Below, piece after piece: positions 12,613-27,668 of a stretch of DNA of 64,000 nucleotides. Under the pieces are notes generated by a model. That model worked only from the letters and a program-made list of their open reading frames with translations. It had not been told where the DNA came from and did not search any database. Every line of letters starts with the position of its first letter. Positions within the stretch are counted from its first letter, which is position 1. A program made the position numbers and the translations under genes. Location of the stretch: the NCBI GenBank assembly GCA_964019135.1, contig OZ025260.1, forward strand, positions 17,726,254 to 17,790,253, in the 5' to 3' direction. The DNA is from Arenicola marina. Its lineage: Eukaryota; Annelida; Polychaeta; Arenicolidae.

Positions 12613-15600
12613 CAGCCAGTGGCGCCTTCCCTGCTTCCCTTGACCTACCACACAGCCAGTGGCGCATTCCCTGCTTCCCTTGACCTATCACACAGCCAGT
12701 GGCGCATTCCCTGCTTCCCTTGACCTACCACACAGCCAGTGGTGTATTCCCTGCTTCCCTTGACCTACCACACAGCCAGTGGCGCATTCCCTGCTTCCCT
12801 TGACCTACCACACAGCCAGTGGCGCATTCCCTGCTTCCTTTGACCTACCACACAGCCAGTGGCGCCTTCCCTGTTTCCCTTGACCTACCACACAGCCAGT
12901 GGCGCATTCCCTGCTTCCCTTGACCGACCACACAGCCAGTGTCGTATTCCTTGCTTGCCTTGACCTGTCACAGCCAGTGGCGCATTCCCTGCTTCCCTTG
13001 GCCTGCCACACAGCTAGTGGCGTATTCCCTGCTTCCCTTGACCTGTCACAGCCAGTAGCGCATTCCCTGCTTCCCTTTACCTACCACACAGCCAGTGGCG
13101 TATTCCCTATTTCCCTTGACCTACCACACAGCCAGTGGCGCATTCCGTGCTTCTCTTAACCTACCACACAGCCAGTGGCGCATTCCCTGCTTCCCTTGAC
13201 CTACCACACAGCCAGTGGTGTATTCCCTGCTTCCCTTGACCTACCACACAGCCAGTGACGCATTCCCTGCTTCCCTTGACCTACCACACAGCCAGTGACG
13301 CATTCCCTGCTTCCCTTGACCTGTCACACAGCCAGTGGCGTATTCCCTGCTTGCCTTGACCTGTCACAGCCAGTGGCGCATACCCTGCTTCCCTTTACCT
13401 ACCACACAGCCAGTGGCGTATTCCCTATTTCCCTTGACCTACCACACAGCCAGTGGCGCATTCCGTGCTTCTCTTAACCTACCACACAGCCAGTGGCGCA
13501 TTCCCTGCTTCCCTTGACCTACCACACAGCCAGTGGCGCATTCCCTGCTTTCCTTGACCTACCACACAGCCAGTGGCGCATTCCCTGCTTCCCTTGACCT
13601 ACCACACAGCCAGTGGTGTATTCCCTGCTTCCCTTGACCTACCACACAGCCAGTGGCGCCTTCCCTGCTTCCCTTTACCTACCACACAGCCAGTGGCGCA
13701 TTCCCTGCTTCCCTTGACCTACCACACAGCCAGTGGCGCATTCCCTGCTTCCCTTGGCCTACCACACAGCCAGAGGCGCATTCCCTGCTTCCCTTGACCT
13801 ACCACACAGCCAGTGGCGTATTCCCTGCTTCCCTTGACCTACCACACAGCCAGTGGCGTATTCCCTGCTTCCCTTGACCTACCACACAGCCAGTGGTGTA
13901 TTCCCTGCTTCCCTTGACCTACCACACAGCCAGTGGCGCATTCCCTGCTTCCCTTGACCTACCACACAGCCAGTGGCGCATTCGCTGCTTCCCTTGACCT
14001 ACCACACAGCCAGTGGCGCATTCCCTGCTTCCCTAGACCTACCACACCTCCAGTGGCGCATTCCCTGCTTCCCTTGACCTACCACACAGCCAGTGGCGCA
14101 TTCCCTGCTTCCCTTGACCTACCACACAGCCAGTGACGCATTCCCTGCTTCCCTTGACCTACCACACAGCCAGTGGCGCCTTCCCTGCTTCCCTTGACCT
14201 ACCACACAGCCAGTGGCGCATTCCCTGCTTCCCTTGACCTACCACACAGCCAGTGGTGTATTCCCTGCTTCTCCTGACCTACCACACAGCCAGTGGCGCC
14301 TTCCCTGCTTCCCTTTACCTACCACACAGCCAGTGGCGCATTCCCTGCTTCCCTTGACCTACCACACAGCCAGTGGCGCATTCCCTGCTTCCCTTGACCT
14401 ACCACACAGCCAGTGACGCATTCCCTGCTTCCCTTGGCCTACCACACAGCCAGTGGCGCATTCCCTGCTTCCCTTTACCTACCACACAGCCAGTGGCGCC
14501 TTCCCTGTTTCCCTTGACCTACCACACAGCCAGTGGCGCATTCCCTGCTTCCCTTGACCTACCACACAGCCAGTGGCGTATTCCCTGCTTGCCTTGACCT
14601 TCCACACAGCCAGTGGCGCATTCCCTGCTTCCCTTGACCTACCACACAGCCAGTGGCGCATTCCCTGCTTCCCTTGACCTACCACACAGCCAGTGGTGTA
14701 TTCCCCGCTTCTCTTGACCTACCACACAGCCAGTGGCGCCTTCCCTGCCTCCCTTGACCTACCACACAGCCAGTGGCGCATTCCCTGCTTCCCTTGACCT
14801 ACCACACCGCCAGTGGCGCATTCCCTGCTTCCCTTGACCTACCACACAGCCAGTGGTGTATTCCCTGCTTCTCTTGACCTACCACACAGCCAGTGGCGCC
14901 TTCGCTGCTTGCCTTTACCTACCACACAGCCAGTGGCGCATTCCCTGCTTCCCTTGACCTACCACACAGCCAGTGGCGCATTCCCTGCTTCCCTTGACCT
15001 ACCACACAGCCAGTGACGCATTCCCTGCTTCCCTTGACCTACCACACAGCCAGTGGCGCATTCCCTGCTTCCCTTGACCTACCACACAGCCAGTGGCGCA
15101 TTCCCTGCTTCCCTTGACCTACCACACAGCCAGTGGCGTATTCCCTGCTTCCCTTGACCTACCACACAGCCAGTGGCGTATTCCCTGCTTGCCTTGACCT
15201 GTCACAGCCAGTGGCGCATTCCCTGCTTCCCTTGACCTACCACACAGCTAGTGGCGTATTCCCTGCTTGCCTTGACCTGTCACAGCCAGTAGCGCATTCC
15301 CTGCTTCCCTTTACCTACCACACAGCCAGTGGCGTATTCCCTATTTCCCTCGACCTACCACACAGCCAGTGGCGTATTCCCTGCTTCCCTTTACCTACCA
15401 CACAGCCAGTGGCGCATTCCGTGCTTCTCTTAACCTACCACACAGCCAGTGGCGCATTCCCTGCTTCCCTTGACCTTCCGCACAGCCACTGGCGCATTCC
15501 CTGCTTCTCTTGACCTACCACACAGCCAGTGGCGCATTCTCTGCTTCCCTTGACCTACCACACAGCCAGTGGTGCATTCCCTGCTTCTCTTGACCTACCA

Positions 15601-18600
15601 CACAGCCAGTGGCGCCTTCCCTGCTTCCCTTTACCTACCACACAGCCAGTGGCGCATTCCCTGCTTCCCTTGACCTACCACACAGCCAGTGGCGCATTCC
15701 CTGCTTCCCTTGACCTACCACACAGCCAGTGACGCATTCCCTGCTTCCCTTGACCTACCACACAGCCAGTGGTGTATTCTCTGCTTCCCTTGACTTACCA
15801 CACAGCCAGTGGCGCATTCCCTGCTTCCCTTGACCTACCACACAGCCAGTGGTGTATTCCCTGCTTCCCTTGACCTACCACACAGCCAGTGGCGCATTCC
15901 CTGCTTCCCTTGACCTACCACACGGCCAGTGGCGCATTCCCTGCTTCCCTTGACCTACCACACAGCCAGTGGCGTATTCCCTGCTTCCCTTGACCTACCA
16001 CACAGCCAGTGGCGCATTCCCTGCTTCCCTTGACCTACCACACAGCCAGTGGCGCATTCCCTGCTTCCCTTGACCTACCACACAGCCAGTGGCGCATTCC
16101 CTGCTTCCCTTGACCTACCACACAGCCAGTGGCGCATTCCCTGCTTCCCTTGACCTACCACACAGCCAGTGGTGTATTCCCTGCTTCCCTTGACCTACCA
16201 CACAGCCAGTGACGCATTCCCTGCTTCCCTTGACCTACCACACAGCCAGTGGCGCATTCCCTGCTTCCCTTGACCTACCACACAGCCAGTGGTGTATTCC
16301 CTGCTTCTCTTGACCTACCACACAGCCAGTGGCGCCTTCCCTGCTTCCCTTTACCTACCACACAGCCAGTGGCGCATTCCCTGCTTCCCTTGACCTACCA
16401 CACAGCCAGTGGCGCATTCCCTGCTTCCCTTGACCTACCACACAGCCAGTGACGCATTCCCTGCTTCCCTTGACCTACCACACAGCCAGTGGCGCATTCC
16501 CTGCTTCCCTTTACCTACCACACAGCCAGTGGCGCCTTCCCTGTTTCCCTTGACCTACCACACAGCCAGTGGCGCATTCCCTGCTTCTCTTGACCTACCA
16601 CACAGCCAGTGGCGCATTCCTTGCTTCCCTTGAGCTACCACGCAGCCAGTGGCGCATTCCCTGCTTACCTTGACCTACCACACAGCCAGTGGCGCATTCC
16701 CTGCTTCCCTTTACCTACCACACAGCCAGTGGCGCATTCCCTGCTTCCCTTGACCTACCACACAGCCAGTGGCGCATTCCCTGCTTCCCTTGACCTACCA
16801 CACAGCCAGTGGCGCATTCCCTGCTTCCCTTGACCTACCACACAGCCAGTGGCGCATTCCCTACTTCCCTTGACCTACCACACAGCCAGTGGCGCATTCC
16901 CTGCTTCCCTTGACCTACCACACAGCCAGTGGTGCATTCCCTGCTTCTCTTGACCTACCACACAGCCAGTGGCGCCTTCCCTGCTTCCCTTTACCTACCA
17001 CACAGCCAGTGGCGCATTCCCTGCTTCCCTTGACCTACCACACAGCCAGTGGCGCATTCCCTGCTTCCCTTGACCTACCACACAGCCAGTGACGCATTCC
17101 CTGCTTCCCTTGACCTACCACACAGCCAGTGGTGTATTCTCTGCTTCCCTTGACTTACCACACAGCCAGTGGCGCATTCCCTGCTTCCCTTGACCTACCA
17201 CACAGCCAGTGGTGTATTCCCTGCTTCCCTTGACCTACCACACAGCCAGTGGCGCATTCCCTGCTTCCCTTGACCTACCACACGGCCAGTGGCGCATTCC
17301 CTGCTTCCCTTGACCTACCACACAGCCAGTGGCGTATTCCCTGCTTCCCTTGACCTACCACACAGCCAGTGGCGCATTCCCTGCTTCCCTTGACCTACCA
17401 CACAGCCAGTGGCGCATTCCCTGCTTCCCTTGACCTACCACACAGCCAGTGGCGCATTCCCTGCTTCCCTTGACCTACCACACAGCCAGTGGCGCATTCC
17501 CTGCTTCCCTTGACCTACCACACAGCCAGTGGTGTATTCCCTGCTTCCCTTGACCTACCACACAGCCAGTGACGCATTCCCTGCTTCCCTTGACCTACCA
17601 CACAGCCAGTGGCGCATTCCCTGCTTCCCTTGACCTACCACACAGCCAGTGGTGTATTCCCTGCTTCTCTTGACCTACCACACAGCCAGTGGCGCCTTCC
17701 CTGCTTCCCTTTACCTACCACACAGCCAGTGGCGCATTCCCTGCTTCCCTTGACCTACCACACAGCCAGTGGCGCATTCCCTGCTTCCCTTGACCTACCA
17801 CACAGCCAGTGACGCATTCCCTGCTTCCCTTGACCTACCACACAGCCAGTGGCGCATTCCCTGCTTCCCTTTACCTACCACACAGCCAGTGGCGCCTTCC
17901 CTGTTTCCCTTGACCTACCACACAGCCAGTGGCGCATTCCCTGCTTCTCTTGACCTACCACACAGCCAGTGGCGCATTCCTTGCTTCCCTTGAGCTACCA
18001 CGCAGCCAGTGGCGCATTCCCTGCTTACCTTGACCTACCACACAGCCAGTGGCGCATTCCCTGCTTCCCTTGGCCTACCACACAGCCAGTGGCGCATTCC
18101 CTGCTTCCCTTGACCTACCACACAGCCAGTGGCGCATTCCCTGCTTCCCTTGACCTACCACACAGCCAGTGGCGCATTCCCTGCTTCCCTTGACCTACCA
18201 CACAGCCAGTGGCGCATTCCCTACTTCCCTTGACCTACCACACAGCCAGTGGCGCATTCCCTGCTTCCCTTGACCTACCACACAGCCAGTGACGCATTCC
18301 CTGCTTCCCTTGACCTACCACACAGCCAGTGGCGCATTCCCTGCTTCCCTTGACCTACCACACAGCCAGTGGCGCATTCCCTGCTTCTCTTGACCTACCA
18401 CACAGCCAGTGGCGCATTCCCTGCTTCCCGTGACCTACCACACAGCCAGTGGCGCATTCCCTGCTTCCCTTGACCTACCACACAGCCAGTGGCGCATTCC
18501 CTGCTTCCCTTGACCTACCACACAGCCAGTGGCGCATTCCCTGCTTCCCTTGACCTACCACACAGCCAGTGGCGCATTCCCTGCTTCCCTTGACCTACCA

Positions 18601-20272
18601 CACAGCCAGTGGCGCATTCCCTGCTTCCCTTGACCTACCACACAGCCAGTGGTGTATTCCCTGCTTCCCTTGACCTACCACACAGCCAGTGACGCATTCC
18701 CTGCTTCCCTTGACCTACCACACAGCCAGTGGCGCATTCCCTGCTTCCCTTGACCTACCACACAGCCAGTGGTGTATTCCCTGCTTCTCTTGACCTACCA
18801 CACAGCCAGTGGCGCCTTCCCTGCTTCCCTTTACCTACCACACAGCCAGTGGCGCATTCCCTGCTTCCCTTGACCTACCACACAGCCAGTGGCGCATTCC
18901 CTGCTTCCCTTGACCTACCACACAGCCAGTGACGCATTCCCTGCTTCCCTTGACCTACCACACAGCCAGTGGCGCATTCCCTGCTTCCCTTTACCTACCA
19001 CACAGCCAGTGGCGCCTTCCCTGTTTCCCTTGACCTACCACACAGCCAGTGGCGCATTCCCTGCTTCTCTTGACCTACCACACAGCCAGTGGCGCATTCC
19101 TTGCTTCCCTTGAGCTACCACGCAGCCAGTGGCGCATTCCCTGCTTACCTTGACCTACCACACAGCCAGTGGCGCATTCCCTGCTTCCCTTTACCTACCA
19201 CACAGCCAGTGGCGCATTCCCTGCTTCCCTTGACCTACCACACAGCCAGTGGCGCATTCCCTGCTTCCCTTGACCTACCACACAGCCAGTGGCGCATTCC
19301 CTGCTTCCCTTGACCTACCACACAGCCAGTGGCGCATTCCCTACTTCCCTTGACCTACCACACAGCCAGTGGCGCATTCCCTGCTTCCCTTGACCTACCA
19401 CACAGCCAGTGACGCATTCCCTGCTTCCCTTGACCTACCACACAGCCAGTGGCGCATTCCCTGCTTCCCTTGACCTACCACACAGCCAGTGGCGCATTCC
19501 CTGCTTCTCTTGACCTACCACACAGCCAGTGGCGCATTCCCTGCTTCCCGTGACCTACCACACAGCCAGTGGCGCATTCCCTGCTTGCCTTGACCTACCA
19601 CACCGCCAGTGGCGCATTCCCTGCTTCCCTTGACCTACCACACAGCCAGTGGCGCATTCCCTGCTTCCCTTGACCTACCACACAGCCAGTGGCGCATTCC
19701 CTGCTTCCCTTGACCTACCACACAGCCAGTGGCGCATTCCCTGCTTCCCTTGACCTACCACACAGCCAGTGGCGCATTCCCTGCTTCCCTTGACCTACCA
19801 CACAGCCAGTGGCGCATTCCCTGCTTCCCTTGACCTACCACACAGCCAGTGACGCATTCCCTACTTCCCTTGACCTACCACACAGCCAGTGGCGCATTCC
19901 CTGCTTCCCTTGACCTACCACACAGCCAGTGACGCATTCCCTGCTTCTCTTGACCTACCACACAGCCAGTGGCGCATTCCCTGCTTCCCGTGACCTACCA
20001 CACAGCCAGTGGCGCATTCCCTGCTTCCCTTGACCTACCACACCGCCAGTGGCGCATTCCCTGCTTCCCTTTACCTACCACACAGCCAGTGGCGCATTCC
20101 CTGCTTCCCTTGACCTACCACACAGCCAGTGGCGCATTCCCTGCTTCCCTTGACCTACCACACAGCCAGTGGCGTATTCCTTGCTTGCCTTGACCTGTCA
20201 CAGCCAGTGGCGCATTCCCTGCTTCCCTTGACCTGCCACGCAGCTAGTGGCGTATTCCCTGCTTCCCTTGAC
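12485..20272. repeat. 7.79-kb satellite super-repeat, copy 1
   Basis: This stretch repeats at an offset of 7788 bp, becoming 7748 bp after a one-unit deletion in copy 2 near 23.9 kb. Rare markers recur in order: ACCGACCAC, GCATACCCTG, CCTAGACC, CTTCCGCACAGCCACTGG, TGAGCTACCACGCAG, CACGGCCAG. A few single-base differences are visible: TCGTATT versus GCGTATT near 12941, TTCGCTGC versus TTCCCTGC near 13984, and TTGGCC versus TTTACC near 18070. The similarity implies a recent duplication or homogenisation. Confidence 0.88.
15529..19400. repeat. Nested 34-, 34- and 28-unit blocks inside super-repeat copy 1
   Basis: A block starting at 15529 repeats at 16889 (offset 1360 bp, 34 units). A marker series starting at 16249 recurs at 17609 (1360 bp) and again at 18729 (1120 bp, 28 units). 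The same arrangement is present in copy 2 (series at 23997, 25357 and 26477), so it existed before the 7.8-kb duplication. Confidence 0.8.
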
Positions 20273-23200
20273 CTTCCACACAGCCAGTGGCGCATTCCCT
20301 GCTTCCCTTGACCTACCACACAGCCAGTGGCGCATTCCCTGCTTCCCTTGACCTACCACACAGCCAGTGGTGTATTCCCTGCTTCCCTTGACCTACCACA
20401 CAGCCAGTGGCGCCTTCCCTGCTTCCCTTGACCTACCACACAGCCAGTGGCGCATTCCCTGCTTCCCTTGACCTACCACACAGCCAGTGGCGCATTCCCT
20501 GCTTCCCTTGACCTACCACACAGCCAGTGGTGTATTCCCTGCTTCCCTTGACCTACCACACAGCCAGTGGCGCATTCCCTGCTTCCCTTGACCTACCACA
20601 CAGCCAGTGGCGCATTCCCTGCTTCCTTTGACCTACCACACAGCCAGTGGCGCCTTCCCTGTTTCCCTTGACCTACCACACAGCCAGTGGCGCATTCCCT
20701 GCTTCCCTTGACCGACCACACAGCCAGTGGCGTATTCCTTGCTTGCCTTGACCTGTCACAGCCAGTGGCGCATTCCCTGCTTCCCTTGGCCTGCCACACA
20801 GCTAGTGGCGTATTCCCTGCTTCCCTTGACCTGTCACAGCCAGTAGCGCATTCCCTGCTTCCCTTTACCTACCACACAGCCAGTGGCGTATTCCCTATTT
20901 CCCTTGACCTACCACACAGCCAGTGGCGCATTCCGTGCTTCTCTTAACCTACCACACAGCCAGTGGCGCATTCCCTGCTTCCCTTGACCTACCACACAGC
21001 CAGTGGTGTATTCCCTGCTTCCCTTGACCTACCACACAGCCAGTGACGCATTCCCTGCTTCCCTTGACCTACCACACAGCCAGTGACGCATTCCCTGCTT
21101 CCCTTGACCTGTCACACAGCCAGTGGCGTATTCCCTGCTTGCCTTGACCTGTCACAGCCAGTGGCGCATACCCTGCTTCCCTTTACCTACCACACAGCCA
21201 GTGGCGTATTCCCTATTTCCCTTGACCTACCACACAGCCAGTGGCGCATTCCGTGCTTCTCTTAACCTACCACACAGCCAGTGGCGCATTCCCTGCTTCC
21301 CTTGACCTACCACACAGCCAGTGGCGCATTCCCTGCTTTCCTTGACCTACCACACAGCCAGTGGCGCATTCCCTGCTTCCCTTGACCTACCACACAGCCA
21401 GTGGTGTATTCCCTGCTTCCCTTGACCTACCACACAGCCAGTGGCGCCTTCCCTGCTTCCCTTTACCTACCACACAGCCAGTGGCGCATTCCCTGCTTCC
21501 CTTGACCTACCACACAGCCAGTGGCGCATTCCCTGCTTCCCTTGGCCTACCACACAGCCAGAGGCGCATTCCCTGCTTCCCTTGACCTACCACACAGCCA
21601 GTGGCGTATTCCCTGCTTCCCTTGACCTACCACACAGCCAGTGGCGTATTCCCTGCTTCCCTTGACCTACCACACAGCCAGTGGTGTATTCCCTGCTTCC
21701 CTTGACCTACCACACAGCCAGTGGCGCATTCCCTGCTTCCCTTGACCTACCACACAGCCAGTGGCGCATTCCCTGCTTCCCTTGACCTACCACACAGCCA
21801 GTGGCGCATTCCCTGCTTCCCTAGACCTACCACACCTCCAGTGGCGCATTCCCTGCTTCCCTTGACCTACCACACAGCCAGTGGCGCATTCCCTGCTTCC
21901 CTTGACCTACCACACAGCCAGTGACGCATTCCCTGCTTCCCTTGACCTACCACACAGCCAGTGGCGCCTTCCCTGCTTCCCTTGACCTACCACACAGCCA
22001 GTGGCGCATTCCCTGCTTCCCTTGACCTACCACACAGCCAGTGGTGTATTCCCTGCTTCTCCTGACCTACCACACAGCCAGTGGCGCCTTCCCTGCTTCC
22101 CTTTACCTACCACACAGCCAGTGGCGCATTCCCTGCTTCCCTTGACCTACCACACAGCCAGTGGCGCATTCCCTGCTTCCCTTGACCTACCACACAGCCA
22201 GTGACGCATTCCCTGCTTCCCTTGGCCTACCACACAGCCAGTGGCGCATTCCCTGCTTCCCTTTACCTACCACACAGCCAGTGGCGCCTTCCCTGTTTCC
22301 CTTGACCTACCACACAGCCAGTGGCGCATTCCCTGCTTCCCTTGACCTACCACACAGCCAGTGGCGTATTCCCTGCTTGCCTTGACCTTCCACACAGCCA
22401 GTGGCGCATTCCCTGCTTCCCTTGACCTACCACACAGCCAGTGGCGCATTCCCTGCTTCCCTTGACCTACCACACAGCCAGTGGTGTATTCCCCGCTTCT
22501 CTTGACCTACCACACAGCCAGTGGCGCCTTCCCTGCCTCCCTTGACCTACCACACAGCCAGTGGCGCATTCCCTGCTTCCCTTGACCTACCACACCGCCA
22601 GTGGCGCATTCCCTGCTTCCCTTGACCTACCACACAGCCAGTGGTGTATTCCCTGCTTCTCTTGACCTACCACACAGCCAGTGGCGCCTTCGCTGCTTGC
22701 CTTTACCTACCACACAGCCAGTGGCGCATTCCCTGCTTCCCTTGACCTACCACACAGCCAGTGGCGCATTCCCTGCTTCCCTTGACCTACCACACAGCCA
22801 GTGACGCATTCCCTGCTTCCCTTGACCTACCACACAGCCAGTGGCGCATTCCCTGCTTCCCTTGACCTACCACACAGCCAGTGGCGCATTCCCTGCTTCC
22901 CTTGACCTACCACACAGCCAGTGGCGTATTCCCTGCTTCCCTTGACCTACCACACAGCCAGTGGCGTATTCCCTGCTTGCCTTGACCTGTCACAGCCAGT
23001 GGCGCATTCCCTGCTTCCCTTGACCTACCACACAGCTAGTGGCGTATTCCCTGCTTGCCTTGACCTGTCACAGCCAGTAGCGCATTCCCTGCTTCCCTTT
23101 ACCTACCACACAGCCAGTGGCGTATTCCCTATTTCCCTCGACCTACCACACAGCCAGTGGCGTATTCCCTGCTTCCCTTTACCTACCACACAGCCAGTGG

Positions 23201-26200
23201 CGCATTCCGTGCTTCTCTTAACCTACCACACAGCCAGTGGCGCATTCCCTGCTTCCCTTGACCTTCCGCACAGCCACTGGCGCATTCCCTGCTTCTCTTG
23301 ACCTACCACACAGCCAGTGGCGCATTCTCTGCTTCCCTTGACCTACCACACAGCCAGTGGTGCATTCCCTGCTTCTCTTGACCTACCACACAGCCAGTGG
23401 CGCCTTCCCTGCTTCCCTTTACCTACCACACAGCCAGTGGCGCATTCCCTGCTTCCCTTGACCTACCACACAGCCAGTGGCGCATTCCCTGCTTCCCTTG
23501 ACCTACCACACAGCCAGTGACGCATTCCCTGCTTCCCTTGACCTACCACACAGCCAGTGGTGTATTCTCTGCTTCCCTTGACTTACCACACAGCCAGTGG
23601 CGCATTCCCTGCTTCCCTTGACCTACCACACAGCCAGTGGTGTATTCCCTGCTTCCCTTGACCTACCACACAGCCAGTGGCGCATTCCCTGCTTCCCTTG
23701 ACCTACCACACGGCCAGTGGCGCATTCCCTGCTTCCCTTGACCTACCACACAGCCAGTGGCGTATTCCCTGCTTCCCTTGACCTACCACACAGCCAGTGG
23801 CGCATTCCCTGCTTCCCTTGACCTACCACACAGCCAGTGGCGCATTCCCTGCTTCCCTTGACCTACCACACAGCCAGTGGCGCATTCCCTGCTTCCCTTG
23901 ACCTACCACACAGCCAGTGGTGTATTCCCTGCTTCCCTTGACCTACCACACAGCCAGTGACGCATTCCCTGCTTCCCTTGACCTACCACACAGCCAGTGG
24001 CGCATTCCCTGCTTCCCTTGACCTACCACACAGCCAGTGGTGTATTCCCTGCTTCTCTTGACCTACCACACAGCCAGTGGCGCCTTCCCTGCTTCCCTTT
24101 ACCTACCACACAGCCAGTGGCGCATTCCCTGCTTCCCTTGACCTACCACACAGCCAGTGGCGCATTCCCTGCTTCCCTTGACCTACCACACAGCCAGTGA
24201 CGCATTCCCTGCTTCCCTTGACCTACCACACAGCCAGTGGCGCATTCCCTGCTTCCCTTTACCTACCACACAGCCAGTGGCGCCTTCCCTGTTTCCCTTG
24301 ACCTACCACACAGCCAGTGGCGCATTCCCTGCTTCTCTTGACCTACCACACAGCCAGTGGCGCATTCCTTGCTTCCCTTGAGCTACCACGCAGCCAGTGG
24401 CGCATTCCCTGCTTACCTTGACCTACCACACAGCCAGTGGCGCATTCCCTGCTTCCCTTTACCTACCACACAGCCAGTGGCGCATTCCCTGCTTCCCTTG
24501 ACCTACCACACAGCCAGTGGCGCATTCCCTGCTTCCCTTGACCTACCACACAGCCAGTGGCGCATTCCCTGCTTCCCTTGACCTACCACACAGCCAGTGG
24601 CGCATTCCCTACTTCCCTTGACCTACCACACAGCCAGTGGCGCATTCCCTGCTTCCCTTGACCTACCACACAGCCAGTGGTGCATTCCCTGCTTCTCTTG
24701 ACCTACCACACAGCCAGTGGCGCCTTCCCTGCTTCCCTTTACCTACCACACAGCCAGTGGCGCATTCCCTGCTTCCCTTGACCTACCACACAGCCAGTGG
24801 CGCATTCCCTGCTTCCCTTGACCTACCACACAGCCAGTGACGCATTCCCTGCTTCCCTTGACCTACCACACAGCCAGTGGTGTATTCTCTGCTTCCCTTG
24901 ACTTACCACACAGCCAGTGGCGCATTCCCTGCTTCCCTTGACCTACCACACAGCCAGTGGTGTATTCCCTGCTTCCCTTGACCTACCACACAGCCAGTGG
25001 CGCATTCCCTGCTTCCCTTGACCTACCACACGGCCAGTGGCGCATTCCCTGCTTCCCTTGACCTACCACACAGCCAGTGGCGTATTCCCTGCTTCCCTTG
25101 ACCTACCACACAGCCAGTGGCGCATTCCCTGCTTCCCTTGACCTACCACACAGCCAGTGGCGCATTCCCTGCTTCCCTTGACCTACCACACAGCCAGTGG
25201 CGCATTCCCTGCTTCCCTTGACCTACCACACAGCCAGTGGCGCATTCCCTGCTTCCCTTGACCTACCACACAGCCAGTGGTGTATTCCCTGCTTCCCTTG
25301 ACCTACCACACAGCCAGTGACGCATTCCCTGCTTCCCTTGACCTACCACACAGCCAGTGGCGCATTCCCTGCTTCCCTTGACCTACCACACAGCCAGTGG
25401 TGTATTCCCTGCTTCTCTTGACCTACCACACAGCCAGTGGCGCCTTCCCTGCTTCCCTTTACCTACCACACAGCCAGTGGCGCATTCCCTGCTTCCCTTG
25501 ACCTACCACACAGCCAGTGGCGCATTCCCTGCTTCCCTTGACCTACCACACAGCCAGTGACGCATTCCCTGCTTCCCTTGACCTACCACACAGCCAGTGG
25601 CGCATTCCCTGCTTCCCTTTACCTACCACACAGCCAGTGGCGCCTTCCCTGTTTCCCTTGACCTACCACACAGCCAGTGGCGCATTCCCTGCTTCTCTTG
25701 ACCTACCACACAGCCAGTGGCGCATTCCTTGCTTCCCTTGAGCTACCACGCAGCCAGTGGCGCATTCCCTGCTTACCTTGACCTACCACACAGCCAGTGG
25801 CGCATTCCCTGCTTCCCTTTACCTACCACACAGCCAGTGGCGCATTCCCTGCTTCCCTTGACCTACCACACAGCCAGTGGCGCATTCCCTGCTTCCCTTG
25901 ACCTACCACACAGCCAGTGGCGCATTCCCTGCTTCCCTTGACCTACCACACAGCCAGTGGCGCATTCCCTACTTCCCTTGACCTACCACACAGCCAGTGG
26001 CGCATTCCCTGCTTCCCTTGACCTACCACACAGCCAGTGACGCATTCCCTGCTTCCCTTGACCTACCACACAGCCAGTGGCGCATTCCCTGCTTCCCTTG
26101 ACCTACCACACAGCCAGTGGCGCATTCCCTGCTTCTCTTGACCTACCACACAGCCAGTGGCGCATTCCCTGCTTCCCGTGACCTACCACACAGCCAGTGG

Positions 26201-27668
26201 CGCATTCCCTGCTTCCCTTGACCTACCACACAGCCAGTGGCGCATTCCCTGCTTCCCTTGACCTACCACACAGCCAGTGGCGCATTCCCTGCTTCCCTTG
26301 ACCTACCACACAGCCAGTGGCGCATTCCCTGCTTCCCTTGACCTACCACACAGCCAGTGGCGCATTCCCTGCTTCCCTTGACCTACCACACAGCCAGTGG
26401 TGTATTCCCTGCTTCCCTTGACCTACCACACAGCCAGTGACGCATTCCCTGCTTCCCTTGACCTACCACACAGCCAGTGGCGCATTCCCTGCTTCCCTTG
26501 ACCTACCACACAGCCAGTGGTGTATTCCCTGCTTCTCTTGACCTACCACACAGCCAGTGGCGCCTTCCCTGCTTCCCTTTACCTACCACACAGCCAGTGG
26601 CGCATTCCCTGCTTCCCTTGACCTACCACACAGCCAGTGGCGCATTCCCTGCTTCCCTTGACCTACCACACAGCCAGTGACGCATTCCCTGCTTCCCTTG
26701 ACCTACCACACAGCCAGTGGCGCATTCCCTGCTTCCCTTTACCTACCACACAGCCAGTGGCGCCTTCCCTGTTTCCCTTGACCTACCACACAGCCAGTGG
26801 CGCATTCCCTGCTTCTCTTGACCTACCACACAGCCAGTGGCGCATTCCTTGCTTCCCTTGAGCTACCACGCAGCCAGTGGCGCATTCCCTGCTTACCTTG
26901 ACCTACCACACAGCCAGTGGCGCATTCCCTGCTTCCCTTTACCTACCACACAGCCAGTGGCGCATTCCCTGCTTCCCTTGACCTACCACACAGCCAGTGG
27001 CGCATTCCCTGCTTCCCTTGACCTACCACACAGCCAGTGGCGCATTCCCTGCTTCCCTTGACCTACCACACAGCCAGTGGCGCATTCCCTACTTCCCTTG
27101 ACCTACCACACAGCCAGTGGCGCATTCCCTGCTTCCCTTGACCTACCACACAGCCAGTGACGCATTCCCTGCTTCCCTTGACCTACCACACAGCCAGTGG
27201 CGCATTCCCTGCTTCCCTTGACCTACCACACAGCCAGTGGCGCATTCCCTGCTTCTCTTGACCTACCACACAGCCAGTGGCGCATTCCCTGCTTCCCGTG
27301 ACCTACCACACAGCCAGTGGCGCATTCCCTGCTTGCCTTGACCTACCACACCGCCAGTGGCGCATTCCCTGCTTCCCTTGACCTACCACACAGCCAGTGG
27401 CGCATTCCCTGCTTCCCTTGACCTACCACACAGCCAGTGGCGCATTCCCTGCTTCCCTTGACCTACCACACAGCCAGTGGCGCATTCCCTGCTTCCCTTG
27501 ACCTACCACACAGCCAGTGGCGCATTCCCTGCTTCCCTTGACCTACCACACAGCCAGTGGCGCATTCCCTGCTTCCCTTGACCTACCACACAGCCAGTGA
27601 CGCATTCCCTACTTCCCTTGACCTACCACACAGCCAGTGGCGCATTCCCTGCTTCCCTTGACCTACCA
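20273..27668. repeat. 7.4-kb satellite super-repeat, copy 2
   Basis: Near-identical partner of 12485-19920. It follows copy 1 directly and stops at the irregular unit at 27661-27680, where the match to copy 1 ends. It lacks one 40-bp unit relative to copy 1, which changes the offset from 7788 to 7748 bp. Confidence 0.88.
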
